Shown: positions 29,501 through 36,935 of the stretch, piece by piece
Position numbering within the stretch: the first letter of the stretch is position 1
Layout: every line of letters begins with the position of its first letter
DNA from: Cyanophora paradoxa
Lineage: Eukaryota > Glaucocystophyceae > Cyanophorales > Cyanophoraceae
Assembly: GCA_004431415.1 (NCBI GenBank)
Contig: QPMI01000427.1
Coordinates: 116,030-180,029 of the forward strand
Direction of reading: 5' to 3'
Length of the DNA stretch: 64,000 nt
Position numbers and translations under genes: made by a program
The notes under the pieces: model-generated
The model's input: only the letters and a program-made list of their open reading frames with translations
What the model was told of the DNA's origin: nothing
The model's database searches: none

Positions 29501-30813
29501 TTGTTAATTGATTCTGCCGCGAATTTGTATACTAACTTTCCGTCGACATCAAAGACGCGGAAGCCTGTCTGGATTCTCTTACAGAATTTCTCAATATGGC
29601 GGAGGGTGAGAGCCAGAGAGTCGCCAGGTGTGCGTTCGCGACCGTGAAAGAATTTATAGAGACCGTCGTAGGACATAGTTAAGTCAGTATATCGCGGTTT
29701 TGGCGCCTCCTGACACTTCTTAATGGACGCTCCCCATGTGGAGATGATCATATCATAGCCGCAAGCGTTAGATGTCGATGATTTGGGGAGCTCAATAACA
29801 TCTTCGAACTCAGACGCGTTTGGATTTAATGTATAGTCTGTGAATTTGCTCATAATCGCGGTGCATCGCATACTGTCCATTAGCTCCTCATCCAGGAACT
29901 CATAGCGATTGCCAGGTATAGCGCCGGCTCCATCGTCCTCGACACCTTCGTCCCCATCGATCGCGACCTCATGAACAGTTATAAAGGCATCATCGACACT
30001 GCCGCCAAAATCATCGAAACCTTTGCGTAGTTTTTTCTGTTCCTCGGTTGGTGGTGTCTTAAAGAAGAACATCTCGTATGCTTGTCCGAAAGTTCCCAGA
30101 CCAATCTTCAATTCATCGTAGTTTTCGAGTAAATCGAAGATTGAATCTCTCTCTTCCGAATAATAACGATTTTGAGCGGTGAGAATTCCATACACTCTAT
30201 CGATTTTTGCCAGAGCAAAGTTTCTCAACACCCTCACCGAAACTGTCTCTCTTATATTCTGGTAGGTGACAAAGGTTTTGTCTTTTATATATGTTCCGGG
30301 AATTCCGGGAATAACAATTACCTCCGACGACCGAGCACCGGATCCGGGCGCCCACATCTTGAACGTAATTGTTGCGAGAGTTTCCGGATCGTATGCGGCG
30401 ATTGGGTCGAGAATAGTGCGTTTAATCGCATCCTCTACCGCTTTTAGTTTACCTCTCTGCTGCTTTGCTTCGAGCTTCGCTTCTTTCGCTCGTTTCTGTT
30501 CTTGCTTGCGATCGAAGCGCTGTAAACGCTTAGCCTCTTGTTCTTTTTGCTTCTGCTTTTCTATATTAACTTGGGTGCGAGCGGCACGCTTTTCTTTCCG
30601 CTCTGCCCTGCGGAAAACGCGGGGATTAATGATTCCATTCAGAGTATCCCGAATGTCGATCAGCGTTTGGAGCTTGGGCTTCCGATTCATTGTGTTGTGC
30701 ATCGCCCAATGCGCCTGTTCTTCGGTTAGCAAATCCTGACTCAATCCCTGCATAATGTATCCGATAATCTCCTCCCGAACATTGTTAGCGATTCTGTTGG
30801 CTGCGCGCGGCAT
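26503..30813 (-). CDS. PolB-like polymerase - SF1 helicase - HNH fusion protein
   Basis: One unbroken frame of 1,436 codons. Residues 1-65 resemble the start of the right element's PolB (MPR..N, then a [IT]TE helix), followed by a charged coiled coil (~70-125). Around 645 a PolB motif A-like AVDMAKCYPSIL and around 900 a motif C-like GIRTDCLYIEG, with Arg in place of the first Asp of DTD. From ~985 an SF1 helicase: Walker A DMPGSGKSTLG, Walker B IMFDEIF, GDTYQNEP, STQGLTLD and FYTALTRNRD. The last ~50 residues are an HNH nuclease (CALCSLPIP, VVDRINNRRPHLKDNCQLVH). It takes the locus where the right element has PolB, and probably replicates the genome alone. No exonuclease domain is recognised. 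Confidence 0.65.
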   Translation of the reverse strand: MPRAANRIANNVREEIIGYIMQGLSQDLLTEEQAHWAMHNTMNRKPKLQTLIDIRDTLNGIINPRVFRRAERKEKRAARTQVNIEKQKQKEQEAKRLQRFDRKQEQKRAKEAKLEAKQQRGKLKAVEDAIKRTILDPIAAYDPETLATITFKMWAPGSGARSSEVIVIPGIPGTYIKDKTFVTYQNIRETVSVRVLRNFALAKIDRVYGILTAQNRYYSEERDSIFDLLENYDELKIGLGTFGQAYEMFFFKTPPTEEQKKLRKGFDDFGGSVDDAFITVHEVAIDGDEGVEDDGAGAIPGNRYEFLDEELMDSMRCTAIMSKFTDYTLNPNASEFEDVIELPKSSTSNACGYDMIISTWGASIKKCQEAPKPRYTDLTMSYDGLYKFFHGRERTPGDSLALTLRHIEKFCKRIQTGFRVFDVDGKLVYKFAAESINKNINPRNIHFMIHNKHIYIFNDNIKSLEMRMAKMEVEELDNHVPKSNSSLALYKIPTCLTHDIFAHTSKDLLKITQLKLSPDERSFIRILYTGREGLEGLLFTFLKMRYEPAVKLTPSKQIDSITFKANGSMFSIKDPRTTDHFIEQDFETEEYYNKVCEIGKGFRESLLNATNISHYSPNMREILTHYKRSALSGYFYKPNPKATYTAVDMAKCYPSILKGMQYLPKYNVFDDFVPFKAGSDILEYAIYYVRVVAFEREQTTFADDEDIDYDAAMSRKIDGIEIILDRAFSVSGRCYNFMTGYTLSMHWADVKDKIEIIAVAEPSHLVPNTSISEMKKVLSSDIQTTDKKHILVKEIGMLGKFQDSQTSTKMFYNRAEAERFAQECGGTVEVFTFNPKNSKRVKALSEFEGHIYFVKISSHRELVNGFLPIHFHIYDRNRANMFAQYKRLTARGHKVAGIRTDCLYIEGSWTSKKEFDRNAFENMGKFSYIPGKRCPENALRPPRGVTLEFQDPETLINRFSLRDEFNPECFNWVAKLHNRMLVLADMPGSGKSTLGINCFASQKSNCLVICPYNKQCAELRDSLKVRGIENITVRTLYNVLGIRVSNDQTYEEAMSEKDQRAFVSEFSHIMFDEIFAYSVKDLAKIKSFIDRYPDIKYLANGDTYQNEPINDELSVSDRKGYYKRAVQSMFPNVLSLRNNKRHKKETDRELIRAIKEDLFENGLEAAQIISKYGLPTINDLSAIPDGYFGIAYRNEMTLAYNKLMHDRRKVNIPTVEVNGIKFYKGLEVVCRKYLRISRSEGESINAYTNYTYRITKITKQMVTLTDVFDGVTFEVPCAMLEHFSLPYAGTGHSTQGLTLDSGIVICEATFRYTTREWFYTALTRNRDLSTVLIYTPIHKFQGKSDYIEYLKGKIRGYKCQDQRAGRDFDEADYITPEWILERKKQQKGACALCSLPIPTEPQDPNYKLVVDRINNRRPHLKDNCQLVHHGCNCSKK

Positions 30814-30836
30814 CTCTATTAGTTCTTTTAAAATAA

Positions 30837-30853
30837 GCGGAGAAAATAATTTT
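30837..30853 (-). promoter_or_regulatory. promoter-like motif before the replicase gene
   Basis: Minus strand TAAAATTATTTTCTCCGC, 24 bases before the ATG of the 1,436-residue replicase, followed by TTATTTTAAAAGAAC and CTAATAGAG at the start codon. Matches the motif at 25,077-25,092. Confidence 0.55.
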
Positions 30854-30900
30854 ACCGCAATCTACCAAATCCTCCTTTTCATACCCTTGTTGTTAATTCC

Positions 30901-31392
30901 TTAAATGCTTTTTGACCGATCCGGGGAATAAAAAGGGAGGTAAAAATGAGTCATTTTTTGCATCGTACGGATACGTTTCACTACGGATTTTGTACATTCT
31001 CGACGACATGCTTTCGGGTCTCCCAGCGGGCTTTTGCGGCTGGGCTTCACCGGCGGGTTCAGCTTTCGTTCCGCTCTTTTTCTGCGTTGGTATTCCCGTG
31101 CCTTTTCTCTGATTTTCTCCCGATACTCTTCATCGTCTTGGTATCGCTGCTGTTTACGAATTGCGATCTTTTGTAGCTGCTCCGGGGTAAATACGGTCGC
31201 TTCCCCTGCGGCTAATCGCTCTTGCTTTTGTCTCTGATGCTTGTTTCGCTGCCGCTCTGCATCTTTCTCGCGTTTTAGTCGTAATCTCTCGGCTTTCTCC
31301 TCTTCTGTGATCACCTTTTTCGGTCTCCCGGGTCTGCGCTTTTCTTGCTGTGCCGCCATTGCCTCTTGGTTTGAAATCTTGGGTTTCGCCAT
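30901..31392 (-). CDS. AT-hook basic coiled-coil protein
   Basis: 163 residues. An AT-hook (RRPGRPKKV) near residue 20 is followed by a long Lys/Arg/Glu helix (EEKAERLRLKREKDAERQR) and the block FTPEQLQKIAIRKQQRY. The right element's gene at 54069 has the same helix and block (HTPEELKKIALRHQRKY), so they are orthologues, though there the AT-hook sits at the end. AT-hooks bind the minor groove of AT-rich DNA; a role in genome condensation or transcription is likely. The C-terminal ~40 residues, with two Cys, are not shared. Confidence 0.6.
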   Translation of the reverse strand: MAKPKISNQEAMAAQQEKRRPGRPKKVITEEEKAERLRLKREKDAERQRNKHQRQKQERLAAGEATVFTPEQLQKIAIRKQQRYQDDEEYREKIREKAREYQRRKRAERKLNPPVKPSRKSPLGDPKACRRECTKSVVKRIRTMQKMTHFYLPFYSPDRSKSI

Positions 31393-31401
31393 TTACTATA
31401 A

Positions 31402-31420
31402 CCGGAGAAAATAGTTTTTT
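31402..31420 (-). promoter_or_regulatory. promoter-like motif before the AT-hook gene
   Basis: Minus strand AAAAAACTATTTTCTCCGG, one base different from the 25,077 motif in its core, followed by TTATAGTAA and the ATG at 31392. Confidence 0.5.
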
Positions 31421-31493
31421 GTCACTCTGTATTATTTCCCTTGCCCTTATATACCTTTTACCGAAACCTTCAATTTTTGCCCTCGGATCGATC

Positions 31494-31889
31494 TTAATAA
31501 TCGTTCCAGACAGGTTGCGGCTCCACGTATTCGTAATTTCCATCGTTGCCCGAAGCCATTCCATCGAGGGTGAGCATCGGATAAGGGGAATCAGCGCGAA
31601 AATGCCCACCCAATATCTCAGGACATGAGCGCCTTCTAATATACTCTACGTTTACGTCCTCTATCTGAGCGGATTCGATATTGGAACTCATAGCCGCGGG
31701 CACAGGCGACCCCCTTCGCGATCTTGGCGGGGCGTTCGTGTCAGTGTTCGAAATAACAGATAAGCGACGACCCCCATTGTCTTCGCCATCCGATATTTCA
31801 ATTTCTACGGTCGTGTCACAGCAAGGGCTGTGGCAATTAGACACTACATGAAGCTGAAACATTTCAATGCACTGACTGATAAAGTTCAT
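31494..31889 (-). CDS. conserved CHSxCC small protein
   Basis: 131 residues. The N-terminal half matches the right element's gene at 53415: MFQLHVVSNCHSPCCDTTVE here and MFSLHVVSNCHSGCCETTVE there, followed by an acidic SDGEDN/SDNEDN. The rest is Ser/Arg-rich and variable. Three Cys in CHSxCC plus the His could bind a metal or make disulfides. It sits between the coiled-coil and AT-hook genes in both elements, so it belongs to the conserved core, but I know no family for it. TTATAGAAG precedes the ATG. Confidence 0.6.
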   Translation of the reverse strand: MNFISQCIEMFQLHVVSNCHSPCCDTTVEIEISDGEDNGGRRLSVISNTDTNAPPRSRRGSPVPAAMSSNIESAQIEDVNVEYIRRRSCPEILGGHFRADSPYPMLTLDGMASGNDGNYEYVEPQPVWNDY

Positions 31890-31933
31890 CTTCTATAAAG
31901 AGTCGCAATAAAATAATCCTATGGTAACAGGAA

Positions 31934-32092
31934 ATGAGGCTGTTACTTGCTCGTGTGTTCCCATACGAGTTAGTCGATCTTATAATGCTGTTTACAGAAC
32001 CCACATGCCCGTTTTGCAAGGGAGTCCACATAAAGACCCGCTCTAAATACGGGCGGGTTCAGCTTTGCCTTGCGGATATTCACAGTCATTAG
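31934..32092 (+). CDS. possible small CxxC protein
   Basis: A 52-codon frame on the strand opposite to its neighbours, ending at the 3' edge of the coiled-coil gene. It contains TCPFCKGVHIKTRSKYGRVQ, which resembles the zinc-ribbon start of some transposase or TFIIS-like proteins, but the second Cys pair is incomplete (LCLAD). It may be a real small gene, a remnant or chance. Confidence 0.2.
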   Translation: MRLLLARVFPYELVDLIMLFTEPTCPFCKGVHIKTRSKYGRVQLCLADIHSH

Positions 32093-32772
32093 CGGATATG
32101 GCGTTTACCACCGAGCATTGCGGCATAATTCACGGGTGCGGTCGGCACAATATGTGCATATTGCGGGGCAACCGATTGCTGTCGAGTTACGGCTTGCGCA
32201 TCTGTCTTTTCCTCCTTTTTAATCTCCTCTACGTCGACTTTTTGCTTTAATCCGAGTTTGGAGATCTCTTTCTTCACGAGCCCCTTTAATTTCTTGCGTT
32301 CGTTATAATCTTGCATCCATTTCTCGTAGTTAGAGACTTTCATTTCAAGGTCTCGCACTTTCTCTTCGAAGCTCATGACAACGTCGACAGGAACCGTGTG
32401 TTTTTGATAGGATCCGCGCTTTTTAAGCTCGGTTTCGGCGGCTTTCGGGACGTCTTGCGTTTTGTGCTGGCTTGCGACAACTTGCGCTTTAATTACTTTG
32501 TCGGTTGCTTCATCAACAGAGCCGCCTCCAATCTGTGGTTTTACAGTAGCTAAATCGTCCATTTGGCGTTTACCGCTATCTTGGTTTCCCTTGTCCGCGG
32601 TGGCACTCGCAATAATCGCCTCTTGCTTGGCGACCTCCTCTGGCGAAGTGTCTATAAGATATTCGGGCATTTCGAGACCGCCACCCGACGTTAACCCAGA
32701 CTCTTCAAGTCCGCGATTAGGATTACCAGAAGCGACAGTTTGAATGGTTTGAGGCTTCTTTCGGTAGACCAT
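32089..32772 (-). CDS. coiled-coil core protein downstream of ATPase
   Basis: 227 residues. The N-terminal half is low-complexity (Gly/Ser/Glu). Residues ~125-175 form a charged coiled coil (EEKVRDLEMKVSNYEKWMQD, then KKLKGLVKKEISKLG). It corresponds in position, length and coiled coil to the right element's gene at 52658 (KAQWDEMTAKLKDLEAKSS, KLKEMLRKEVYKMG). The fixed place after the packaging ATPase suggests a structural or scaffold role in capsid assembly. No family is recognised. Confidence 0.55.
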   Translation of the reverse strand: MVYRKKPQTIQTVASGNPNRGLEESGLTSGGGLEMPEYLIDTSPEEVAKQEAIIASATADKGNQDSGKRQMDDLATVKPQIGGGSVDEATDKVIKAQVVASQHKTQDVPKAAETELKKRGSYQKHTVPVDVVMSFEEKVRDLEMKVSNYEKWMQDYNERKKLKGLVKKEISKLGLKQKVDVEEIKKEEKTDAQAVTRQQSVAPQYAHIVPTAPVNYAAMLGGKRHIR

Positions 32773-32774
32773 GA

Positions 32775-33640
32775 TTATCTTCTCTTACATTTGATTAACA
32801 TTTTCTTTTTCTTAGGCGAAATTTGCGAAAGTTTGGGGATACCTTCAAGCTCACGCTCAAATTTGGATAAAGTTTTGCATACAGTTGTCGAATCTTTGAC
32901 AGGCGGCGGTTTTGATGCTTGCTCTTCTTGTTGTTTGCGCTTCTTTTCTTCAAAAGCCGCCCGCTTGTGGAATTTAGTAAACGGATGGTCATCGATCATA
33001 TCGGCTTTTTCGACCCACCATCGCACAGAATACCCGGTATTATCGTGAATGATCGCTTGGTAGCTATGACAGAATTCTTGGAACATGCGCTTAAAACTCT
33101 CTTTATCCATGTTCCCGAACTCTTCGTGATATGCTTCAAACTCTCGCATGTTTGACCAGCTTAGGAATATGATATACTCCGCATTGCTGCGAATGATCGT
33201 TGAAAGCTTTGTTAGTTTCTGCGATATTAAAGCCACGGAACAAAACGTATGACGACCTTGCGCCATCATTTATTTAGCAAATGATCGCGCGAAAGATCGA
33301 TAGTTCCGGACTCCAAACAATCGTCGAGCACGATAAGAATATTCTTTGGTTTCTTACCCGCGATGATGGCTTTTTTGCGGGCTTCTATGATCGACTCTAC
33401 ATATTCCGGTTTCCAGGTGTCATGTACTTCGTCTGTTATTTGACCCCAGAAACCGTTAAAACTCGTAGGACAGAAAACCAGAACATACGAGATCTGATCT
33501 TCGAGTTCTTTGATCAGCCACTTTAAGAATACCGATTTACCACAATTGGTTTTCGCCAATAGGAGAAATCGTGCGGGAAGTTTCACCCTCTGTTTCGGGT
33601 TCCATTCTTCGAGATCCATGGGCGTCGTCCCTTTTTGCAT
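32775..33640 (-). CDS. packaging ATPase (FtsK/A32 type), one-base frameshift
   Basis: Two frames make one ATPase. 33640-33266 carries Walker A (LLAKTNCGKSVF) and Walker B (NILIVLDDCLE); 33269-32775 carries the rest (RHTFCSVALISQKL, sensor-like TIIRSNAEY, and a Lys-rich tail). They overlap in ATGA at 33,266-33,269. The homologue in the right element is continuous across this point (GRHSKISIICITQKL), so a single missing base in a short A-run is the best explanation; translational coupling of two proteins is less likely. The enzyme pumps DNA into the capsid. Confidence 0.8.
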
Positions 33641-33690
33641 TCTTTCACTATAAAAACAATAGAAAAATAAGACTGAATGTGGTAATTGGT

Positions 33691-34407
33691 TTAGATTTCG
33701 TTTAGGATCGCTTTATCACCCAGAATTTCGGCGGCTTTCTCATTGTAAAATCGAGCTGCGTCTTCCTTTGTGTCACATATTTTGCGCCATCTCTGTTTGT
33801 TATGCATGAAACTCGCTTCCCACTTTCCAGATCTCGTTTGATTGACACCACGATAACCACTCGAATTCGTTGATTTCAGCAATCTACGAGTTAGATTTAC
33901 AGGATCCACATCATTAAGAACCGCAAGATCGCCGAACAGTTCGGTTGCTTTTGCATTGTATGCTGCTGCGGCTTCTTCTTTCGTGTTGAAGCATCCGAGA
34001 TTATAAGAAATTCCGTTCTTTTGAATTTCAGCTCTCCATTTTCCAGTGTCTTTTCTCTGCATCACTCCTTTGAGACCTGACTTATTTGTTCGTCTCACGC
34101 CAGTGTTAATGACGCTCTCTTGCGGGGTTAAAAAGCGAAGATTGCAACGCCTATTATCCAATTTATCTCTGCTAATGTGATCTACAAAGTGCCCATCGCG
34201 GCTTCCCATAATCCACTTGTGCATGTCAATATTCTTGCCCTTTCCAACATAGCCCCATGCGTAACCTCTGACATTATGAAAATACCACTTACTGATTTTA
34301 GTGACATGCTCATAGTCTGCTTCATCGACAAGCGCAAATTTGCCTTCTCCATGCTTTCCATTAAGTGCAATTCGCCTAATGCCTTCCATTTGTCCGCCGT
34401 ATTCCAT
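33691..34407 (-). CDS. HNH homing endonuclease with two AP2 domains
   Basis: 238 residues. An HNH nuclease core (MHKWIMG, VDHISRDKLDNRRCNLRFL; Asp76-His77, Asn85) is followed by two AP2/ERF-type DNA-binding domains: ~110-165 (SGLKGVMQRKDTGKWRAEI ... FGDLAVLN) and ~183-238 (SGYRGVNQTRSGKWEASF ... LGDKAILNEI). HNH-AP2 proteins are free-standing homing endonucleases. It sits between MCP and ATPase, where the right element has no gene, so it is a late insertion into the morphogenesis cluster. The conserved MCP or ATPase gene of a related virus may contain its cleavage site. Confidence 0.8.
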   Translation of the reverse strand: MEYGGQMEGIRRIALNGKHGEGKFALVDEADYEHVTKISKWYFHNVRGYAWGYVGKGKNIDMHKWIMGSRDGHFVDHISRDKLDNRRCNLRFLTPQESVINTGVRRTNKSGLKGVMQRKDTGKWRAEIQKNGISYNLGCFNTKEEAAAAYNAKATELFGDLAVLNDVDPVNLTRRLLKSTNSSGYRGVNQTRSGKWEASFMHNKQRWRKICDTKEDAARFYNEKAAEILGDKAILNEI

Positions 34408-34479
34408 AATACTGTAAATTGTCTTGTCCTTAAATGGGCAAAAGATAAAAAGAACGTCATTTTTTGTCCGACGAATTCC

Positions 34480-35791
34480 TTAGCTACTTACACGCCTGAT
34501 TCCGTCGGCGCCAATTATCATGATATTATGAGCGAGGGCAATGCACTGAATTTGCATCTTCTGATACGCGGAGCCCGCATACCACTCCTCATTACCGACT
34601 CCTCCGGCTGTGACACCGTTGAATTCGAAGACCAGATCGAACGCCGATGTGCCTGTGGCATCGATGTAGCCCGTGTTCTCTTGGTTGAGAAGCGACGCCT
34701 TTCCGTTTCCAGCACCGAAGTAAATGCCAGAGAGAGCCGGGTAGCTTGTGCTCTCGGTGAAAATCGCCGCATCATATTTATCTTGAAGTTCGGTCGCGGC
34801 AATCATGAGAGGAAGCGAAGTATTGGAGTAAAGGCGGTTATTGTTGAGTTCCACATAGAAGCTTACGGCGTTGGTTCTGAGTGCACGAGGAGCCAGAACC
34901 GAGAGAGTTCCGTTGTTAACCTTCGTCTTCGCGTTTTGGCGCACAGAGAATACGAGAGTGTGGATGAGACCCGCACCTGTGAGTTGCGAGAGATTGACTC
35001 GCGAACCGGAGGCGGTCGGCTGGAAATCTGTGTGTAGGAAACCGATTTCGTTGTAGGGATCGCGATGCCAGTCGATTTAACACGGGCAATGGTCTCAGAT
35101 ACAACCGCCTCATCGGCATTTACGACCTTGCAGATAATGCGGGGTTTCAGCACTTGAAGGGAAGCACCACTGTTTACGACCGAAATATTGCCAACATTGT
35201 TTACATCCTCAATGATACCATCACCAATCGCCTTGAATTCGATTTCGACCACGATCTCAGAGTTCAGAGCGCAAAGTGGGAACATCGCCTTCTCGAAAGG
35301 AGAGGGTAAATCGATTTCGTAGGTTCCACCGACAGTGTTACCAGCGGTTCCGACAAGACCACCCACATAGCGAAGTTTCTTATCGAGTTCGCCCTGTTCG
35401 GTCATCAGTAGAAAATACTGGGTGACGAAATCCTCTGGGACAACGTAGCGGAATGAAGCGTGAGAGATTTCGATGCGCTTAATTAGCGATCCAATAACGC
35501 GAAGGTAGCCAGTAGTTCCAGCGACACCATTCGTGAGATCAGTGAGGGTGATCGGGTTAAGATCGAGTTGCAGCGCGAGACCATTCAGGAAATGGTAGCG
35601 GGGGATTTTGAAGACAACTCGGTTGCCGAGAGCGCTGGGTGGCTCAGTGTCGGGGCGACCAGAACTCGAAGTGGCTTAGTGCCAGAGGACGTTCCAATGA
35701 CCAGCGACTTGTTTAGGAAATAATCCTTGTAGTCGTCGGTGGTGAGCATAGATTTCAGCGTTGGGCGCTGGAATTGGCTGTTAGTCTCCAT
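34480..35791 (-). CDS. major capsid protein (double jelly-roll), two frameshifts
   Basis: Homologue of the intact MCP at 50415, read here in three frames: 35791-~35652 (start METNSQFQRPTLKSML), then ~35650-~35047, then to 34480. The shifts are at a G-run near 35,652 and a T-run near 35,046; each needs one extra base. Shared landmarks: NRVVFKIPRYHF, SRVNLSQLTGAG versus NRINLSQISG, and the end HNIMIIGADGIRRVSS versus HSFIIVDKDGLRRINL. The length (~437 residues) fits a PLV MCP. It forms the icosahedral shell. A partial promoter-like motif lies upstream. Confidence 0.8.
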
Positions 35792-35817
35792 GAGCGTTTC
35801 TTCTCTTATCTTTGGGT

Positions 35818-35834
35818 TCAGAAAATAATTTACA
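35818..35834 (-). promoter_or_regulatory. promoter-like motif before MCP (partial)
   Basis: Minus strand GTAAATTATTTTCTGAA, lacking the CCG of the other copies, about 27 bases before the MCP start codon. It overlaps the end of the penton gene spacing. Confidence 0.4.
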
Positions 35835-35838
35835 GGGC

Positions 35839-36765
35839 TCAGTAGAAATTCATTTCCGGCGGTGCGTCGTAGGTTTCGATTTCAAAAGTGAAATAATGCG
35901 CCCAAACCCCGAAATCTAAGAGAGCGCCATCATGGTCGATGAGTTTAATCGTCAAGCGGTCGAACGATTTTAATTCGCGGAATTCTCGAATGAGAGGCAC
36001 CGTAGTGGACGTGTCGAAGTGGTAGATATCACCATGTTCGAGTTCCTGTGGGATTGGAATGCGCATGAAATAACCATCGACGTACTTGTTGACTGAGCGA
36101 ATAAACGGCGCAAATTCGTCAATATATAGCCAGATCATCGCCGCCGGGGTCTCATCTCCACGAGTATAGCCGCGAATGCGCCGATTGAGTGTCACAGTTC
36201 CCGTCCCAGGATTGAATACAAGGAATGTATCGCTTGCAAAAGGGGTAAATGTCTCGTAAACATATAGTTGAATTTCTTTGAAACCGAATATTGCGAGTTT
36301 CTTAGCGATTGCTTTGCGGTTACTGGATTTTCTGAGTGTGGCTTCGGAAGCCTGAGAGAACTTGAACCAAAAGTTACTATCACTGAAAAACTCATAGATC
36401 TTTGAAGTAGTATTATAGCGGCATTTAATATATTTTCCACCGAAGTCTGAAAGGCGAGCTGCTTCGAGTCTTTCTGTGACTTTTGCGGCAAGGTCGTCCT
36501 TGGTGTAAAATCCTTTGGGGATTGTGATGGTCACGAATCCGGAATCCGAAGCTGTGACCGAGAAATAGAGTTCCATGCGCTCGATGGTTGCACCAGTGGC
36601 ATCGATATCGTTCGTCACAGTCGAAAGAACATTGGGAATCGTTGCCTGCACCAGGCGCACCGATTTTACGTTGTCATAGCGACGGGGTAATGTCACTACA
36701 TACTGGTTTGGCTGAGTAAACTCCTCATCGCGATCATCGCTCGAAAAGCTCAGGTATTCTTTCAT
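35839..36765 (-). CDS. penton / minor capsid protein
   Basis: 308 residues starting MKEYLSFSSDDRDEE. The block YVVTLPRRYDNVKSVRLVQATIPNV is the usual start of penton-type single jelly-roll proteins in PLVs, virophages and large DNA viruses, and matches the right element's SFVARLPSSYENVRAVRLVS. Later blocks include WLYIDEFAPF and RIPIPQELEHG, and a C-terminal TFEIETYD. It is the first gene of the left core cluster and ends ~48 bases before MCP. TCTATTATAGTAAG precedes the ATG. Confidence 0.75.
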   Translation of the reverse strand: MKEYLSFSSDDRDEEFTQPNQYVVTLPRRYDNVKSVRLVQATIPNVLSTVTNDIDATGATIERMELYFSVTASDSGFVTITIPKGFYTKDDLAAKVTERLEAARLSDFGGKYIKCRYNTTSKIYEFFSDSNFWFKFSQASEATLRKSSNRKAIAKKLAIFGFKEIQLYVYETFTPFASDTFLVFNPGTGTVTLNRRIRGYTRGDETPAAMIWLYIDEFAPFIRSVNKYVDGYFMRIPIPQELEHGDIYHFDTSTTVPLIREFRELKSFDRLTIKLIDHDGALLDFGVWAHYFTFEIETYDAPPEMNFY

Positions 36766-36862
36766 CTTACTATAATAGATTATGAAAAGAATAACAATAA
36801 ATTGCGACAGTAGAGACCTTGAAAACGGCGTGCTGCACTTGAAAACGCGCCTTAATAATGTT

Positions 36863-36935
36863 ACACATATGAATATTCATATTTTAATCCCTCGGCGTTC
36901 CGCCTCAGGATTAAAATATGAATATTCATATGTGT
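36863..36935. repeat. 28-bp perfect inverted repeat at the junction of the two viruses
   Basis: Left arm 36863-36890 begins ACACATATGAATATTCATAT and ends TTTTAATCC; right arm 36908-36935 is its exact reverse complement. The 17-base centre (CTCGGCGTTCCGCCTCA) contains a further GGCG-TTC-CGCC hairpin. The right arm runs straight into the TIR of the right element; the left arm ends the left element. Both elements thus appear to share the same terminal ~28 bases. It may be a fused pair of ends, a resolved hairpin telomere or concatemer joint, or two adjacent insertions. Confidence 0.8.

Larger units (their letters stand above)
22610..36890. mobile_element. left Polinton-like virus (PLV-L), no left TIR seen
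   Basis: AT-richer, gene-dense DNA carrying the Polinton/PLV hallmark set: DDE integrase, polymerase module, packaging ATPase, double-jelly-roll MCP and penton protein. Core genes run right to left; a small plus-strand set (zinc ribbon, Dam, SpeD) lies at the left. The right end shares 28 terminal bases with the neighbouring element. No inverted copy of that end was found at 22,600-23,500, so the left end is truncated, diverged or not where I place it. Its CpG content is normal, unlike the right element. Confidence 0.75.

Noticed and set aside
33266-33269. ATGA stop-start overlap as translational coupling of two left ATPase subunits
   Set aside because: The right homologue is one continuous protein across this point, and neither half alone is a complete ATPase.
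36891-36907. The 17-base centre of the junction as a host target-site duplication
   Set aside because: There is only one copy in the window, and it forms its own small palindrome, so it is better seen as part of the ends.
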